From Chitinophagales bacterium (lineage in GTDB: Bacteria; Bacteroidota; Bacteroidia; Chitinophagales; Chitinophagaceae), in contig JAFLBM010000001.1 of assembly GCA_017303455.1 (NCBI GenBank), forward strand, positions 85,449 through 149,448: a DNA stretch of 64,000 nt. The letters run 5' to 3'. The position numbers and the translations under genes were made by a program. Every line of letters begins with the position of its first letter. Position 1 is the first letter of the stretch. Positions 61,936-64,000 of the stretch are shown piece after piece. Under the pieces are notes generated by a model. That model was not told where the DNA came from, ran no database searches, and saw only the letters and a program-made list of their open reading frames with translations.

Positions 61936-61952
61936 CCCTTCGATTTTGAAGT

Positions 61953-62591
61953 ATGGAACCCAAAGAACGCATATTAATTAAGGCTGAGGAACTGTTTATG
62001 CAGTATGGCATACGTTCTGTCTCCATGGATGACATTGCCAATCACCTGGGCATGTCAAAAAAGACCCTGTACCAGTATTATGCCGATAAGGATGAACTGG
62101 TGGATGCTGTTGTGGACTCACATATTTCAGGGATACAGACAGATTGTGCAGGCTGCCAGCAAGAGGCAAAGGATGCTATTCACGAGATATTTATGATGAT
62201 GGAACGGATCATGGATGAGTTTACCAATATGAACCCCATGTTGCTGCATGACCTGGAAAAATTTCATTTCCGGTCTTTTCGCCGGTTCAAAGAACATAAG
62301 GATAAATTTTTGGCCAAAGTGATAAAAGACAATATTGACTGGGGTATTAAAGATGAATTATACAGACCTGATATCAATGTGGACGTAATGGTGAAGTTCA
62401 GGCTGGAATCTATGATGCTGGCATTTGATGTCAGTGTTTTTCCGCCGGGAAAATATAACCTGGCTGGTGTAACCGGGGTCATTATCGAACATTTTGTATA
62501 CGGGCTTGCCACTATCAAAGGACATAAACTGATTCAGAAATACAATGAACAACGAAACAAAAACCAACAACATGAAGAAACGAGGAAATAA
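61953..62591 (+). CDS. TetR-family transcriptional regulator
   Basis: This 212-residue repressor has the N-terminal TetR helix-turn-helix (EPKERILIKAEELFMQYGIRSVSMDDIANHLGMSKKTLYQYYADKDEL) and a helical effector-binding C-terminus with a CAGCQ pair of cysteines near residue 67. TetR proteins of this layout usually control efflux genes and respond to a small ligand. It is the first gene of an operon with the overlapping tolC-like gene. A consensus promoter with an inverted repeat across it lies directly upstream, indicating autorepression. Confidence 0.95.
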   Translation: MEPKERILIKAEELFMQYGIRSVSMDDIANHLGMSKKTLYQYYADKDELVDAVVDSHISGIQTDCAGCQQEAKDAIHEIFMMMERIMDEFTNMNPMLLHDLEKFHFRSFRRFKEHKDKFLAKVIKDNIDWGIKDELYRPDINVDVMVKFRLESMMLAFDVSVFPPGKYNLAGVTGVIIEHFVYGLATIKGHKLIQKYNEQRNKNQQHEETRK

Positions 62592-63990
62592 CAGGAGACG
62601 TGCGGCAATCGTACTGGCTTTGTTCCCTTTCATGGCGATGGCACAGGATACAGCGAAAGTGACAAAGCATGAATTTTCCATTCAGCAGGCCATTGATTAT
62701 GCCAGCAAGAATAATGTGCAGGTCAAAAATGCATTACTGGATGTAAAATACCAGGAGCAGGTGAACAGGGAAGTAACCTCCCGTGCTTACCCCGGTATTA
62801 ACGCCAGCCTGGGAACAACCTATAATCCCAATGTGGCCACACAGGTGATCCCCAATTTTATTTCACCTGCTACCTACCAGGTACTGGTGGATGAAGGTGT
62901 AAAAGATGGTAATGGCAATCCTATTGTAATGCCAAACGATTTTGGATTTATTGCAGCGCAGTTCGGCACTAAGTATAGCGCTACAGCAGCGATCAGCCTG
63001 AGCCAGATACTTTTTGATGGCCAGGTATTCGTAGGCTTGCAGGCCAGGGATGCCACGATGAATTTTGCCCGTAAGAATGCAGAAATCACTGAGGAAGCTG
63101 TAAGAACAAATATTTACAAGGTTTATTACCAGTTGGTGGTTAGCAAAACACAAGTAGAGCTATTAGATGCGAATATCGCTTTGCTGGAAAAGTTATTGAA
63201 AGACACAAGGATCATTTATGAGAACGGGTTTGCAGAAAAACTGGATGTTGACAAAGTAAATGTGCAGCTCACCAACCTGCAGACAGAGAAACGAAAAGTA
63301 TTGAACACGATCTCGAATGGCTACTATGGACTGAAGTTACTGATGGGTATGCCGGTCAAAGATCAGCTGGTGCTCACCGACACACTGAGTGCTGACCAGA
63401 TCAAAGAAGGCGTGCTGGAGAACAGTGCATATGATTACAAAGACCGGAAAGATTACCAGTATGCACAGATCGGCAAGCAATTGAATGAATATAATATCCG
63501 CCGCTACAAACTGAGCCAGGTACCAACCGTATCGCTTAATGGCCAGTATGCCAAGAATGCCCAGCGGAATAAATGGAATTTCTTTGGGAAGGGTGATTGG
63601 TTTACCATCTCTTCTGTCAGCCTGAATATATCAGTGCCCATTTTCAATGGTTTTTATACCAAATCAAAGATTCAGCAGGCCCGGATTGATTTACAGAAAA
63701 CCGAAAACCAGATCAGTGCCCTGGAGATTTCCATTGACCAGCAGGTGGAAACGGCAAAGAACAATTTTCGTTCTGCCATTACCAATATGGACTACCAGCA
63801 GCGAAATATGGAATTAGCTGAGAAAGTGTACCAGCAAACCAAGAAGAAATACGAAGTGGGTACGGGTTCACAAACAGAGATCAATACAGCGCAAACAGAT
63901 CTGAAAACAGCACAAACCAATTATATCACGGCCCTGTATGATGCAATCATTGCAAAGGTTGACTTTATGAAGGCAACCGGTAAATTATAA
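62572..63990 (+). CDS. TolC-family outer-membrane efflux protein
   Basis: This protein of about 472 residues has a signal peptide (NNRRRAAIVLALFPFMAMAQ). It has two repeats of the OEP fold, each with beta-strands and long helices (FSIQQAIDYASKNNVQVKNALLD, ALEISIDQQVETAKNNFRSAI, QTEINTAQTDLKTAQTNYITALYDAI). It forms the outer-membrane tunnel of an RND or ABC efflux pump. The ATG at 62572 overlaps the tetR gene by 20 bases; the upstream ATG at 62545 is less likely. The gene ends 10 bases before the window edge; membrane-fusion and pump genes are expected beyond it. Confidence 0.94.
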   Translation: MKKRGNNRRRAAIVLALFPFMAMAQDTAKVTKHEFSIQQAIDYASKNNVQVKNALLDVKYQEQVNREVTSRAYPGINASLGTTYNPNVATQVIPNFISPATYQVLVDEGVKDGNGNPIVMPNDFGFIAAQFGTKYSATAAISLSQILFDGQVFVGLQARDATMNFARKNAEITEEAVRTNIYKVYYQLVVSKTQVELLDANIALLEKLLKDTRIIYENGFAEKLDVDKVNVQLTNLQTEKRKVLNTISNGYYGLKLLMGMPVKDQLVLTDTLSADQIKEGVLENSAYDYKDRKDYQYAQIGKQLNEYNIRRYKLSQVPTVSLNGQYAKNAQRNKWNFFGKGDWFTISSVSLNISVPIFNGFYTKSKIQQARIDLQKTENQISALEISIDQQVETAKNNFRSAITNMDYQQRNMELAEKVYQQTKKKYEVGTGSQTEINTAQTDLKTAQTNYITALYDAIIAKVDFMKATGKL

Positions 63991-64000
63991 TCAACACCAA

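Noticed and set aside
1..64000. tRNA/rRNA genes, CRISPR arrays, insertion sequences, phage genes
   Set aside because: The gaps between genes are short and accounted for; no cloverleaf, spaced repeat array, transposase or integrase was recognised. A dedicated tRNA scan was not possible.

Overview
The window is chromosomal DNA from a Bacteroidota bacterium, most likely of the Chitinophagaceae type. The evidence is a SusC/SusD pair, several promoters of the TTTG / TAnnTTTG type, LytS/LytTR and beta-propeller sensor proteins, a DUF4286 protein, a small bTHX ribosomal protein, and a complete intracellular hexuronate pathway. No tRNA, rRNA, insertion sequence or CRISPR array was seen.

Layout. Bases 71-4821 hold a four-gene signalling operon (unknown protein, 7-TM protein, histidine kinase, NarL-type regulator), an exported unknown protein and a vanadium-haloperoxidase-like lipoprotein. 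Bases 4990-11530 (minus strand) hold DUF3137/LemA, a HAD phosphatase, a YbjJ-like transporter, a SemiSWEET sugar pore, a GH97 glycosidase and a LOG-family protein. Bases 11571-18189 are mainly housekeeping: exonuclease III, DUF2339, DUF4286, HU, bTHX, a coiled-coil protein and UMP kinase. Bases 18236-26499 form a signalling island: hemerythrin-like protein, lipoprotein, giant propeller kinase homologue, LytTR regulator, LytS kinase and an unknown anchored protein. Bases 26502-54697 are a pectin utilisation locus. Bases 54754-63990 hold acyl-CoA ligase, TPR protein, DUF1015, SerC, an S1/P1-like zinc hydrolase, DUF502, and a TetR-TolC efflux operon that runs to the window edge.

The pectin locus is almost a whole pathway on one strand. 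SusC/SusD take up oligomers. A PL1 lyase, two CE12 deacetylases, a fused esterase/CE8 methylesterase, GH43, GH28, GH105 and a second, divergent CE8 take pectin apart. Hexuronates enter by an ExuT-type carrier and pass through UxaC, UxaB, UxaA, KdgK and Eda to pyruvate and glyceraldehyde-3-phosphate. A LacI-family regulator starts the locus. A matching 18-bp palindrome lies at the same distance from a -7-like element before both susC and the GH28 gene, and related copies precede kdgK.

The most unusual signals are regulatory. (1) 9-bp ATGAATTGA-type direct repeats with a 21-bp period, the layout expected for LytTR regulators, occur in the intergenic regions around the LytTR gene. (2) The pectin operators have identical promoter geometry. 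(3) Twin CAATTG palindromes sit at near-identical distance from the -7 elements of two promoters. (4) A TetR inverted repeat is laid over a consensus promoter. In addition, the giant propeller kinase homologue has threonine where the phospho-accepting histidine should be.
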